Shown here in pieces: positions 7,275 through 16,501 of a DNA stretch of 64,000 nt (positions are counted from its first letter, which is position 1; every line of letters starts with the position of its first letter). The notes under the pieces were generated by a model. It did no database searches. It saw only the letters and a list, made by a program, of their open reading frames with translations, and had not been told where the DNA came from. Origin of the DNA: Sphingomonas sp. G-3-2-10 (GTDB taxonomy: Bacteria > Pseudomonadota > Alphaproteobacteria > Sphingomonadales > Sphingomonadaceae); assembly GCF_012927115.1 (NCBI RefSeq), contig NZ_JABBFY010000001.1, positions 1,798,001 through 1,862,000 on the forward strand. Reading direction: 5' to 3'. Both the position numbers and the translations under genes were made by a program.

Positions 7275-10073
7275 TCAGAACGCGAAGCGCGCACCCGCAA
7301 GGAACTGGCGACCGCTATGGGTCAGCACGTTGAGGCGATTGGTCTCGTCCACGAACTGATCGTTCCGCGCATCGGTCAGGTTGATCATCTCGAGGCTCAG
7401 CTTGAAATTGTCGGTGACATTGTACGAGATCTGCGCGTCGACATTGGTGGTGCCGTTGGTGCCGTTCCACGCATTGCCCTCGGTGCCGGGCACCGCGGTC
7501 AGATAGCTGGAGCGGTAGGCCACCGAACCGCGGATCGAGAACTTCTTGGTCTCGTAATACAGCGTGCCGTTGGCGGCGTGCTTGGACAGACCGACAAGCG
7601 GCGCGGTCACCGTCGAGCTGCCGTTCGCGGTCAGCAGGTAGCTGATGTTCGAGTCGACATAGGTATAGTTCGCCAGCACGCCGAAGTTGGCGAGGAAGCC
7701 CGGCAGGAAGCTGAAGGGCTGCTGCACATTGACTTCGAACCCGCGCAGCAGGCCGCCGCTCGAATTGACCGGCTGGCTGACGATGAAGGTATCGGTGGGC
7801 AGCGCGGTGGTGCCGTTGAGCAGCGACGCCGGCAGACCGAGGCTGCTGAAGGGCGCCGAGACACTCAGCGTCTGGACGAAGGTGCCGATATCCTTCTGGA
7901 ACAGCGAAACCGCGTAGATGGCGCCGCGCGTCGGATACCATTCGACCGAGAAATCGAGATTGTCCGAGGTGGTCGGGTTCAGGTTCGGGTTGCCCGAGCT
8001 GAAGGTGCGGTTGCCACCCGAAACGTTCAGGTTGCCGCCCGGCGTGATCGACGCGATGCCCGCACGGGCGATCGTCTTGGCCGCGCCGAAGCGCAGCATC
8101 AGCGTGTCGGTGACGTCGACGACGAGGTTCAGCGAGGGCAGCCAGCGATCATAGCTGCGGTCCGCCGAAACGAGATTCACCGTCGCACCCTGGCTGGCAT
8201 AGCCGGTCGAGAACTGATCGGTCTTGACGTAGCGCACACCGATATTGCCGCGGACGGGGATGCCCGCGTCCTTCAGGTTGAATTCGGCCATGCCCCATGC
8301 GCCGAGATCCTGCTCGCGCACGGTGATGAACGATCCGCGCGCGGTGGCATTCTCGATACCGCCGGTTGCGTAGAGTGGGTTGGAATAGATGCCGTAGAGA
8401 TCGGCGAACTTGTTCAGATCGGGCACGACCCAGCTGGTCGGGGTGCCGGTCGGGATGGTCAGGCCCTTGCCGAAGCCGGAGAACACATTGGTGCCGGCGG
8501 CGATCTGCGCCGGGGTCAGCGTCTGAACGACGGTTTCACCTTGCAGGCGGCGCGCCTCGGTCGAGCTGTAGTCGAACTGGCGCCAGTCGACACCGGCCTT
8601 GAGCGTCAGCGCCGGGCTGACGGTCCATTCGGCGAAGCCCTTGTAGCTGGTGAAGCTGTTGTCGACGGTCTGCGGACGGATGCGGACTTCCGACGTGCCG
8701 TTGTTGAACGCGAAGGTCGCCGGGTTGGCGATGTCCACGCCCGGACGGATCGTCGGGAAACGGGTCGAGAAATCGTAGAAGAAGCCGTTGGTATTGGCGG
8801 CGTCCAGCGTCACCGTGGTCTGGACCGGGTTGCTGAACGAGGAATTGGCATAGCCCGCCGAGAGGCCGATCCTGAACGACTGGCCGAACTTCTGGTCGAG
8901 GTTCGCGGTGACCTGATAGAAATCGGTCTCGAGCTCGTCGTAGCGGGCCTGGACGCGCAGATCGACGGCGTCGAACGTGCCGCTGATGATGTTGTTGTTC
9001 GAATCCACCGTGCCGCTGCGGATGATCGTCTGCGGCTTGCCGGTGCCCGAGCGGCTGAAGCTGATCGCCTGGAACTGCGCTTCCTGACGCGTGCCGTCGA
9101 GGCGCGAATAGAGGCCGTCAATCGAGATCAACGTCTGTTCGGTCGGGCGGAACTGGACCGATCCGGCCGCGCCGATGCGCTGCTGCTTGATGTCATAGCT
9201 GACAAGGCCCGGAATGCGCGGGTGGAACAGCGCGATATTGGGATCGGCGTTGTTGATCTGCGCGATCGTATAGCCGTTCAGGGTCGAGGCCGCGTTGAAC
9301 CCGCCGTTGAACCCGCCATAGGTCCAGCGCGTGATGTTCGCGCCTTCTTCCTTCAACTGGCGCTCTTCATAGGCGAACGACAGCAGCACGCCGAAGCGGC
9401 CATCCTCGGTGCTGGTGGTGACCAGGCCCGAAATGCGCGGCGTCACGCTCTGCTTGAGGTCGTTGTAGCTGCCGCCGACCGAGAGGACGGCCGTTGGCTT
9501 CTTATAGTCGAACGGACGCGAAGTCTGCAGATCGACCGTGCCGCCCAGCGAGCCTTCCTCGATGTCGGCGGTCGCGGTCTTGCGCACGGCGAGACTGTTG
9601 AACAGGTCCGAAGAGAAGATGTTGAAATCGAAACCGCGGCCACGGTTCACGCCGCCCGAATTGTCGGTGCCGCCGGTGGTGCCGATCGCTTCCATGCCGT
9701 TGATGCGGACGCGGGTATATTCGGCGCCGAGACCGCGAACCGAGATGTTGCGGCCTTCGCCGTTGACGCGGCTGATCGCGACGCCCGGGATACGCTGGAG
9801 CGACTCGGCCAGGTTCAGATCGGGGAATTCGGCGATGTCCTCGGCCTTGATCACGTCGACCGCCGCGGTTTCGTTGCGCTTGATGCCAAGCGCGCTGTTC
9901 AGGCTGGCGCGGAAGCCGGTGACGACGATCGTCTCACCTTCCTGAGCAGGTTCTTCCTGGGTGACGGCTTCATCCGGCGCAGCGGCGTCCTGAGCGAAAG
10001 CGGGTGCAGCCGCGAACGCGACCAGCGCGCTCGAAACGGTCAGCAGGGTCTTGAACTTGTGAATGCGGGACAT
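7275..10073 (-). CDS. TonB-dependent receptor, Xanthomonas/Caulobacter type
   Basis: 932 residues. The N terminus has a signal peptide (MSRIHKFKTLLTVSSALVAF, cleavage after APAFAQ), then an acidic linker and the TonB box ETIVVTGF. Next comes the plug motif SLNSALGIKRNETAAVDVIKAEDIAEFPDLNLAESLQRIPGV (quoted in part), diagnostic of the large receptor subfamily often linked to plant carbohydrate use. The C terminus ends GARFAF. The start is ATG at 10073 with GGGAGTCTGAGG upstream; the frame stays open 71 codons further but without signal-peptide character. It is divergent from the ACS-type carrier and the Tat-exported protein, so its ligand is probably an oligosaccharide or sugar acid (inference). 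Confidence 0.94.
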   Translation of the reverse strand: MSRIHKFKTLLTVSSALVAFAAAPAFAQDAAAPDEAVTQEEPAQEGETIVVTGFRASLNSALGIKRNETAAVDVIKAEDIAEFPDLNLAESLQRIPGVAISRVNGEGRNISVRGLGAEYTRVRINGMEAIGTTGGTDNSGGVNRGRGFDFNIFSSDLFNSLAVRKTATADIEEGSLGGTVDLQTSRPFDYKKPTAVLSVGGSYNDLKQSVTPRISGLVTTSTEDGRFGVLLSFAYEERQLKEEGANITRWTYGGFNGGFNAASTLNGYTIAQINNADPNIALFHPRIPGLVSYDIKQQRIGAAGSVQFRPTEQTLISIDGLYSRLDGTRQEAQFQAISFSRSGTGKPQTIIRSGTVDSNNNIISGTFDAVDLRVQARYDELETDFYQVTANLDQKFGQSFRIGLSAGYANSSFSNPVQTTVTLDAANTNGFFYDFSTRFPTIRPGVDIANPATFAFNNGTSEVRIRPQTVDNSFTSYKGFAEWTVSPALTLKAGVDWRQFDYSSTEARRLQGETVVQTLTPAQIAAGTNVFSGFGKGLTIPTGTPTSWVVPDLNKFADLYGIYSNPLYATGGIENATARGSFITVREQDLGAWGMAEFNLKDAGIPVRGNIGVRYVKTDQFSTGYASQGATVNLVSADRSYDRWLPSLNLVVDVTDTLMLRFGAAKTIARAGIASITPGGNLNVSGGNRTFSSGNPNLNPTTSDNLDFSVEWYPTRGAIYAVSLFQKDIGTFVQTLSVSAPFSSLGLPASLLNGTTALPTDTFIVSQPVNSSGGLLRGFEVNVQQPFSFLPGFLANFGVLANYTYVDSNISYLLTANGSSTVTAPLVGLSKHAANGTLYYETKKFSIRGSVAYRSSYLTAVPGTEGNAWNGTNGTTNVDAQISYNVTDNFKLSLEMINLTDARNDQFVDETNRLNVLTHSGRQFLAGARFAF

Positions 10074-10392
10074 TGCCTCAGACTCCCCTATTCGCGGCCA
10101 CGCCGCGTTATGGACCGGCTTCGTTGCGAGCCGGGTTGACGATTGTTCGATAGCGCGGGGGCATCGCGACAAGCCAACCTCAATACGACATCGATCATTG
10201 CGTCGCCTGCACTGATCCGCCGACAGCCTTTCACGCGCGCTCCGCACGCGCGCGAGCGTTATCAAGCCAAGCTGTGGCTGGATCATCGCGGAATCCGACT
10301 TGGACCGGATGACCCTCGATCGATAGGATCGGATGCAAGGATCGCATCGAAACGGCCCCGTCCAAGGACGCCCGCAGATCCGCAGGAGAGCG
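10074..10392. promoter_or_regulatory. Divergent intergenic region between TonB receptor and MFS carrier
   Basis: 319 bases without a gene, holding the promoters of both divergent units. I see Shine-Dalgarno sequences at each end (GAGGC for the receptor, AGGAGAG for the carrier). An imperfect repeat of GGATCG at about 10325-10345 includes GATGC and GCATC arms seven bases apart. I find no -35/-10 pair good enough to place a start site and no clear LacI- or GntR-type operator. Confidence 0.5.
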
Positions 10393-11715
10393 ATGATGAC
10401 CGACGCGCACGCCAGACCGACTCATGTGCGCTACGGCGTCATCGCGCTGATCTTCCTGATCACCACGATCAACTATGCCGATCGCGCCACCTTCTCGATC
10501 GCGGGCAGCTCGGCTTCCGCCGAACTCGGCCTTTCGACGGTTCAGACCGGTTTCATTCTTTCTGCCTTCGCCTGGGCCTATGTGCTGGCGCAGGTGCCCG
10601 GCGGCGCGCTGCTCGACCGGTTCGGCACCAAGCGCATCTATGCCGGCGCAATCGCGCTCTGGTCGCTGTTCACGGCGATGCAGGGCTTTGTCGGGCTGGT
10701 CCCGGTTTTCTCGGCGGTCGCGATGCTGTTCGCGCTGCGCTTCATGGTCGGGCTGGCCGAAGCCCCGTCTTTCCCCGGCAACGCCCGGCTGGTCGCGGCA
10801 TGGTTTCCCGGCGCCGAGCGCGGCACCGCTTCGGCGATCTTCAACTCCGCCCAGTATTTCTCGCTGGTGGCCTTCGCTCCGCTGATGGGCTGGTTGGTCC
10901 ACAGTTTTGGCTGGCGCAGTGTCTTCTGGGTGATGGGCGCGCTCGGCCTGCTCGCGACGCTCGTCTTCCTGCGCTTCATCCACTCGCCCGCGAGGCACCC
11001 CGGCATCAACGCTGCAGAGCTCGCGCATATCGAGGCCGGCGGCGGACTGGTGAACATGGAGGATGGCGGGAGCGCGGCGAAGACCCCGACCTTCACTTGG
11101 AACAATATCCGCCAGCTGCTGGCGAACCGGATGCTGATCGGCATCTATCTGGGTCAATATTGCATCAACGTGCTGACCTATTTCTTCGTCACCTGGTTCC
11201 CGATCTATCTGGTCAAGGAGCGCGGGCTGAACATCCTCGAAGCCGGCATCGCCGCCGCCGCACCCGCAATGTGCGGATTCATCGGCGGGCTGGCGGGCGG
11301 CTATGCTTCGGACTTCATCCTGAAGAAGACCGGCTCGCTCGACTGGGCGCGCAAGGGGCCGCTAGTCGTCGGCATGGTGCTGGCGACGATGATCATCGCC
11401 TGCGTCTGGGTCGAGGCCGAATGGCTGGTGGTCGTGCTGATGTCGGTCGCATTCTTCGGCAAGGGCGTCGCGTCGCTGGGCTGGGCCGTGATGGCCGATG
11501 TCGCGCCGAAGCAGCTCGCGGGGCTTTCGGGCGGCGTGTTCAACATGTTCGGCAACATCGCCGGCATCGTCACGCCGATCGCGGTGGGTTACATCGTTGC
11601 TGGAACCGGATCGTTCGATCTCGCGCTCGTGTTCGTCGGTGTGCACTGCGTGATCACGATCTTTGCGTATCTTGTGATTGCCGGGCCAATCCGGCGCGTG
11701 GAGCTGAAGGCGTGA
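10393..11715 (+). CDS. MFS transporter, anion:cation symporter (ACS) family, hexuronate/glucarate type
   Basis: 440 residues with about twelve membrane segments. The start VRYGVIALIFLITTINYADRA and the AQVPGGALLDRFGTKR loop (the G-x-L-x-D-R-x-G-x-R/K signature) are typical of the ACS family that includes ExuT, GudP and GarP, carriers of hexuronates and aldarates. I chose ATG 10393, which follows AGGAGAG; an ATG at 10396 is also possible. The stop overlaps the next gene (GTGA at 11712-11715). With kdgD 5 kb away this supports a sugar-acid pathway. The exact substrate (galacturonate, glucuronate, glucarate) is not readable. Confidence 0.9.
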   Translation: MMTDAHARPTHVRYGVIALIFLITTINYADRATFSIAGSSASAELGLSTVQTGFILSAFAWAYVLAQVPGGALLDRFGTKRIYAGAIALWSLFTAMQGFVGLVPVFSAVAMLFALRFMVGLAEAPSFPGNARLVAAWFPGAERGTASAIFNSAQYFSLVAFAPLMGWLVHSFGWRSVFWVMGALGLLATLVFLRFIHSPARHPGINAAELAHIEAGGGLVNMEDGGSAAKTPTFTWNNIRQLLANRMLIGIYLGQYCINVLTYFFVTWFPIYLVKERGLNILEAGIAAAAPAMCGFIGGLAGGYASDFILKKTGSLDWARKGPLVVGMVLATMIIACVWVEAEWLVVVLMSVAFFGKGVASLGWAVMADVAPKQLAGLSGGVFNMFGNIAGIVTPIAVGYIVAGTGSFDLALVFVGVHCVITIFAYLVIAGPIRRVELKA

Positions 11716-13544
11716 GACTCGACCGGCGGCAACTGCTTCAGGGCGCGACGGCCCTCGCCCTTCTCCCCGCCGCCGCGCGCGCTGCGCCTGGCACGCTCAT
11801 CGTCCGCACGCCGATGGCCGCGCCGCGCTGGGCCGTGCTCCAGCGCCATTTGCTCAAGGCCAATGCCGATGCGTGCGAGGCCTATTACGCCAAATATGTC
11901 GACTCGCGGGACTGGCTGAAGGTCTTCGCGCGCTGGGGCGCCAATGACGGGCCGGACGATGCGGCGGAGGCGACCAACGACTGGATGCTCCTCCACGCGC
12001 TGGGCGCGCCGGACCGCATCCTCGACCTCACCCGGCGCTTCTGGGAAGGGCATCTCAAGCAATATGCCGCGGCGCATACGGTGGACGTGCCGATCGCGCG
12101 GCGCGGCATGTATCACCGTGAATTCCCGGTCCAGATGGACTGGCAGCACAACAGCGAGGGGCTGACGACCTTCAACCGCATGGGCCTGTCGATCCCGCGC
12201 GACCGAAAGCTGATTGATCGCACCCGCCGCTACGCCGATTTCTACACCGGGCGCGATCCCTCCGCGCCGAACTATGATCCCCGGCACCGCATCATGCGCA
12301 GCATGATGAACGGCAGCCGTGGCCCGATGCTGCGCAACGCGACCCCGCTAGATTGGGCGGGCGATCCGTTCGAGGCAGGCGAGCGCTTCCATATGGAGCA
12401 TGGCGAGTCGACCTATCAGGAGACGCTCGATCACTATGCCGATTATGGCGACGTGGTGTGCGACAGCCCGCTGAACCTTCAGGCGACCACGCTGGGGCTC
12501 AATGCATATGCACTGGGCGCGGGCGAGCGGTTCCGCCGCTGGTCGCTCGACTATCTCGATGCGTGGATCGACCGCGCGAAGGCCAACAATGATATCCTGC
12601 CGAGCAAGGTCGGCGCGGACGGCAGGGCCGATGCCCGGTGGTGGGACGGCGTCTATGGCTGGGGCTTCTCCCCCATCGTGCCGCACACCGGCAAGCGCGA
12701 GGATCGCAACCGCGTGCCGCGTTCGATCACCGCCTTCATGAACGGCACGCTGCTGACCGGCGATCCGGCCTATATCGATGTGTGGAAGCGCCAGACCGCC
12801 GCGATCAACGCCCAGTCCAAGACCATCGACGGCAAGCTCCACGCCCCGACCATGTACGGCCCGGAGGGCTGGTACAGCTTCAAGCCCGGCCCGTACCGGA
12901 CCAACGGGTTCGAAATCTGGTATGTGACGCAGGACCCGGCCGATCGCACCGCGGCGGGATCGCATCCCTGGGTCTCGTTCCTCGAGGGCGGCAATGCCGA
13001 TTATCCGGTGACCGCGCTGGAAGCGGATCTCAAGCGGGTGGCCGAGCGCGTCAAGCGGCGCGAGGACGATCCGACCACGCCTGACACGCGGCTGGCCGAC
13101 TGGCCGCTCGACATCAATCCCGCAAGCGTCACCAGCCTGATCCAGCTGATGACCGGCGGGCTGCACATCGCCCGCCCCTCATGGTCGCCGACTTCGGCGC
13201 CGCAGGGCGGCGTGCCGCTGCATTGCCGGCTGCGCTATTTCGATGCCGAGAAGCGCCGCGCCGGCGTGCCCGAGGATGTCGGGGCGCTGGTCCACGCGCT
13301 GGGCGACCGTTCGACCGAAGTGACGCTGGTGAACATGGGCACCCTGCCCCGCACCGTCACCATTCAGGGCGGTGCCTATGCCGAGCACCGGATCCAAAGC
13401 GTGACGCTGAACGGCGCGCCGATGGATGTCGGCGCGGCGGCCTTTACCCTGCGGCTGGAACCCGGCTGCGGCGCGCGGCTGTCGCTGGCGATGAAGCGTT
13501 ACGCCAACCGGCCCACGCTGGCATTTCCGTGGGATCGCAGCTGA
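11712..13544 (+). CDS. Tat-exported protein of unknown family, possible polysaccharide-active enzyme
   Basis: 610 residues; I do not recognise the family. The N terminus MRLDRRQLLQGATALALLPA ending in ARA is a twin-arginine signal, so the folded protein is exported to the periplasm. The body (about 30-500) is helical and rich in Trp, Tyr, His and Asp. It includes MYHREFPVQMDWQHNSEG, FHMEHGESTYQETLDHYADYGD and DARWWDGVYGWGFSPIVPHTGKRE, which look like an alpha/alpha-toroid active cleft. The last 90 residues look like a beta-sandwich (STEVTLVNMGTLPRTVTIQGG). That architecture recalls polysaccharide lyases and glycosidases, but this is inference. The GTG start overlaps the carrier stop by four bases, so the two are co-translated. 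It ends three bases before the convergent GNAT gene. Confidence 0.75.
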   Translation: MRLDRRQLLQGATALALLPAAARAAPGTLIVRTPMAAPRWAVLQRHLLKANADACEAYYAKYVDSRDWLKVFARWGANDGPDDAAEATNDWMLLHALGAPDRILDLTRRFWEGHLKQYAAAHTVDVPIARRGMYHREFPVQMDWQHNSEGLTTFNRMGLSIPRDRKLIDRTRRYADFYTGRDPSAPNYDPRHRIMRSMMNGSRGPMLRNATPLDWAGDPFEAGERFHMEHGESTYQETLDHYADYGDVVCDSPLNLQATTLGLNAYALGAGERFRRWSLDYLDAWIDRAKANNDILPSKVGADGRADARWWDGVYGWGFSPIVPHTGKREDRNRVPRSITAFMNGTLLTGDPAYIDVWKRQTAAINAQSKTIDGKLHAPTMYGPEGWYSFKPGPYRTNGFEIWYVTQDPADRTAAGSHPWVSFLEGGNADYPVTALEADLKRVAERVKRREDDPTTPDTRLADWPLDINPASVTSLIQLMTGGLHIARPSWSPTSAPQGGVPLHCRLRYFDAEKRRAGVPEDVGALVHALGDRSTEVTLVNMGTLPRTVTIQGGAYAEHRIQSVTLNGAPMDVGAAAFTLRLEPGCGARLSLAMKRYANRPTLAFPWDRS

Positions 13545-13547
13545 GCC

Positions 13548-14000
13548 TCAGTCCAGAGACAGCACCATGTCCCACCGGTCGATACCCGGCGCATAGCCGT
13601 CGGGCGTGACCGCCTCCGGCACGAAGCCGAAGCCGGCATAGAAGCCCTGCGTATGCTGGCTGGTGTTGAGCACGACGCGGGTGGCACCCGGAACCACGCG
13701 CGCCGCGGCCAGCCTCGCTTCGGTCAGGAAACGGCCCAGCCCCTGCCCGTGCAGCGCATTGTCGATCATGCCCCAGCACAAGGCGACGCTGACACCATCG
13801 GGTTCGACCGCATGGCCGCCGCAGCCGACGATCCGCTCGTCATGCTCCACGACGAGATAGGGCCAGCGCATGCCCGCATGATCCAGATACTGCGCAAATC
13901 CGGGACGTTCCGCGACGTCGAAGAAGCGCGGTACATTGCTGTCGAACAGCGCAAGGCACGCGGCGCGATCGGCGGGCAGATAGGGGCGATGGCTCAACAT
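13548..14000 (-). CDS. GNAT-family N-acetyltransferase
   Basis: 150 residues forming one acetyltransferase domain. Motif A is HGQGLGRFLTEARLAAAR (the Q/R-x-x-G-x-G/A acetyl-CoA pyrophosphate loop), and motif B is QGFYAGFGFVPE, the aromatic FY-x-GFGF segment. No substrate can be inferred. It lies 32 bases after the esterase gene on the same strand and converges on the unknown Tat protein with three bases between stops. It could be the last gene of the kdgD-LysR-esterase unit or a passenger. Confidence 0.9.
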   Translation of the reverse strand: MLSHRPYLPADRAACLALFDSNVPRFFDVAERPGFAQYLDHAGMRWPYLVVEHDERIVGCGGHAVEPDGVSVALCWGMIDNALHGQGLGRFLTEARLAAARVVPGATRVVLNTSQHTQGFYAGFGFVPEAVTPDGYAPGIDRWDMVLSLD

Positions 14001-14032
14001 TGCCGCGCTCTAGCATCGCGGCGGACGCGGCT

Positions 14033-15583
14033 CTACCCGCCGGGCTTGATGTACGGCGCGACCGCGAACAGCAGGCGTTCCTCGCGGCGGGGGTCGTCTT
14101 CGACGCGGAGCTGTCGGTCGAAGATCATCGTCGCGCGGCGCTTCAGGTCATAGTGCGGCCACGCGGGTACGCCGGCGCAATTGGGATTGCCGGTGCGAGC
14201 GAGCGAAATGAACGCATCCGCCATGCGCCCCGCGAGCAGCCTGGCGTCGGGACCGTCGCCAGTGCGCGATCCCTTCGCCGCGACATTGTCGAACACCAGA
14301 GGAATATCGAGCGTGTGGAACGCGCCGAGCACACCACCCGCCTCGGGCGAAGGATAATCGAGCTGATACATCCAGGTCGGCGCGCCGATCTTCGCGCGCT
14401 CCTCGGCCTGGATCAGATGGCCGGGCCATGAGCGGCCGGCGGTGGACGCGGCGAGCAGGATCTGTCCGGGCGACTTGTGCGGATAGATCTCGCGGTAGCG
14501 CCGGATCACATGATCGGGCGCGATGTCCTTGGTCATCTGGCTCAGCAGGCGCTGGGGCAGATTGTCCCACGTCGTGTCGCCCGCCTTGAGCCAGTCCGCG
14601 ATCCAGCCACCGGTCTCGTCATGCGTATTGCCGACGATCAGCGGGATATGCGCGGCCTCGCGCGGAGCATCGGGGACGAAGGGGTGGCGCGGGAGAACGC
14701 CGTGATCGAGCGTGGAGACAAAGCTGATCTCGCCCTTGTCCTCCAGCGGATCGGTCATCGCCATCGCTTCGACCAGCCGGTCGACCGGCATCGCCATCAG
14801 CGCCGCGACGTCCGCCGCACCGGCTTTCGCCATCCATGCGCGGGCGCGTTCGGTGGCGTGGTTGGGCCCGGCGGCGGTGACGTGCTGCCCGCTCATCGTG
14901 GCGACCGAATGGAACAGCGGCCGCGCCTCGGGCATCGCCATCAGCGTGATCGCCTTGGCCCCGCCGCCCGACTGGCCGAAAAGCATGACGCGGCCCGGAT
15001 CACCGCCGAAGCCCGCGATATTGTCGCGCACCCATTGCAGCGCGAGGACGATGTCGAGATTGCCGGCATTGCCCGACTCCGCCGGTCCGCCGAGCTGCGC
15101 GAGATAGGCATAGCCCATTCCGGCCAGCCGGTGATTGAGCGTCACCACCACCACGTCGCCGCGCCGGACGAGGTTGCCGCCGTCATAGAGCGGGTCCGAA
15201 CCCGATCCATGCGCATGCGCGCCGCCGTGGAGATAGACCATCACCGGACGCTTCCCGGCGTCCAGCCCCGGCGTCCAGATGTTGAGGAACAGGCAATCCT
15301 CGCTGGTCGGCTCGTCGGCTCGCGTCTGCGGCGCCGCGGCTCCGTACGCGAACGCATCGGCGATGCCGGTCCAGGGTTTTGGCGGCACCGCCCGCTGGAA
15401 CCGCCGCGTGGCGGTATCCGCGCCATAGCGCACCCCGCGAAAGACGAGCACGCCGCCCTCCGCCCTGCCCCGCACCCGGCCGTATCGCGTGGCGGCAACC
15501 GGGTCCTTCCGCCCGCTCGCCATCGCAGGCGCCGCGACCGGCAGCGCCGCCAGCCCGGCGACGACGGCGCGGCGGCCGATCAC
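14033..15583 (-). CDS. Type-B carboxylesterase/lipase family protein
   Basis: About 516 residues. It begins with a compact Tat-like signal (IGRRAVVAGLAALPVAAPAM, cleavage near ASG). It has the family landmarks EDCLFLNIWTPG, the oxyanion loop VYLHGGAHAHGSG, and the nucleophile elbow FGQSGGGAK (Ser in G-x-S-x-G); the acid and the late His are expected further on (AFHTLDIPLVF). Type-B esterases hydrolyse carboxylic esters with broad specificity. Beside sugar-acid genes it might remove acyl or methyl esters from a carbohydrate or phenolic ester (inference). I chose GTG 15583 because it overlaps the LysR stop as GTGA; an upstream GTG at 15604 would add seven residues. Confidence 0.9.
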   Translation of the reverse strand: MIGRRAVVAGLAALPVAAPAMASGRKDPVAATRYGRVRGRAEGGVLVFRGVRYGADTATRRFQRAVPPKPWTGIADAFAYGAAAPQTRADEPTSEDCLFLNIWTPGLDAGKRPVMVYLHGGAHAHGSGSDPLYDGGNLVRRGDVVVVTLNHRLAGMGYAYLAQLGGPAESGNAGNLDIVLALQWVRDNIAGFGGDPGRVMLFGQSGGGAKAITLMAMPEARPLFHSVATMSGQHVTAAGPNHATERARAWMAKAGAADVAALMAMPVDRLVEAMAMTDPLEDKGEISFVSTLDHGVLPRHPFVPDAPREAAHIPLIVGNTHDETGGWIADWLKAGDTTWDNLPQRLLSQMTKDIAPDHVIRRYREIYPHKSPGQILLAASTAGRSWPGHLIQAEERAKIGAPTWMYQLDYPSPEAGGVLGAFHTLDIPLVFDNVAAKGSRTGDGPDARLLAGRMADAFISLARTGNPNCAGVPAWPHYDLKRRATMIFDRQLRVEDDPRREERLLFAVAPYIKPGG

Positions 15584-16473
15584 GAAACCGCAGTCTGTGC
15601 GCACAGCTGACGCATCGGCTCCAGCGCCGGATTATGGTTGTCGCGCCGCCACACCATGTGCAGTTCGACCGGCTTTTCCGGCTCGGTCTTCAGCGCGCGG
15701 AACTGGACATCCATCATGTGCAGCCCTGCCGCCGATTGCGGGACGATCGCCGCCGCAAGGCCCGCCTGCACCAGCCCCAGCATCGAATGGATCTGGGTCA
15801 CATGCTGCACATAATTGGGCGAGACGCCGGCTTCGTCGAAGAGGCGCACCAGCATGTCGTGGAAATAGCCCGCGCCCTGCCGCGCATACATGATCAGCGG
15901 CTGGCCATCGAACGAGTCGAGATCGAGTTCGGCTTCGCTCTGGCGCGGATCGCCGGCGGGCAGCGCGACCAGCAGTGGCTCGTGCAGCACGCAGATCGAG
16001 TCGAATTCCTGCCGGTCGAGCGGGGGGCGGACGAAGCCGATGTCGATCAGGCCGGTCAGCAGCGCGTCGACCTGCTCGCTGGTCACCATCTCGCGCAGTT
16101 CGAGATCGATATTGGGCAGGCTGGCGCGCGCCTGCGCCACGATCTGCGGCACGAGGCTGTAGCCGGAAACGGCGGTGAAACCGATCGCGACCTTGCCCGC
16201 ATCGCCCTTCGCCACGCGCCGGGCGGAAAGCTGGGCGCTCTCCGCCAGCCGGACGATGCGGCGCGCTTCGATCAGGAAGACGCGGCCAGCCGGGGTCAGG
16301 CTGACCTGCCGGCTGGTGCGTTCGAGCAAGGTGACGTCGAGGATACGCTCGAGGAGCTGGATCTGCCGGCTGAGCGGCGACTGGGTCATGTTCAGCCGCT
16401 GGGCGGCGCGGCCGAAATGAAGCTCCTCGGCGGCGGCGACGAAGCAGCGAAGCTGGCTGAGTTCGAACATCAT
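15580..16473 (-). CDS. LysR-family transcriptional regulator
   Basis: 297 residues. The N-terminal DNA-binding domain MFELSQLRCFVAAAEELHFGRAAQRLNMTQSPLSRQIQLLE (quoted in part) is the benzoate/CbnR-like LysR type (HFGRAA, QSPLSRQI). Residues 90-297 form the effector-binding domain. The second Met (16470) is an equally good start. It is 28 bases downstream of kdgD and overlaps the esterase start by four bases, so kdgD, regulator and esterase likely share a transcript, and the regulator may sense the sugar-acid intermediate. No operator can be named. Confidence 0.91.
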   Translation of the reverse strand: MMFELSQLRCFVAAAEELHFGRAAQRLNMTQSPLSRQIQLLERILDVTLLERTSRQVSLTPAGRVFLIEARRIVRLAESAQLSARRVAKGDAGKVAIGFTAVSGYSLVPQIVAQARASLPNIDLELREMVTSEQVDALLTGLIDIGFVRPPLDRQEFDSICVLHEPLLVALPAGDPRQSEAELDLDSFDGQPLIMYARQGAGYFHDMLVRLFDEAGVSPNYVQHVTQIHSMLGLVQAGLAAAIVPQSAAGLHMMDVQFRALKTEPEKPVELHMVWRRDNHNPALEPMRQLCAQTAVS

Positions 16474-16501
16474 GCCAGCTTACTCCGCTCCGCTCATCCC
16501 G

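Noticed and set aside
7239..10139. 966-codon plus-strand frame opposite the TonB receptor
   Set aside because: It is the antisense shadow of a clearly coding receptor gene; the translation is Arg/Asp/Gly-rich without domains and crosses a terminator hairpin.
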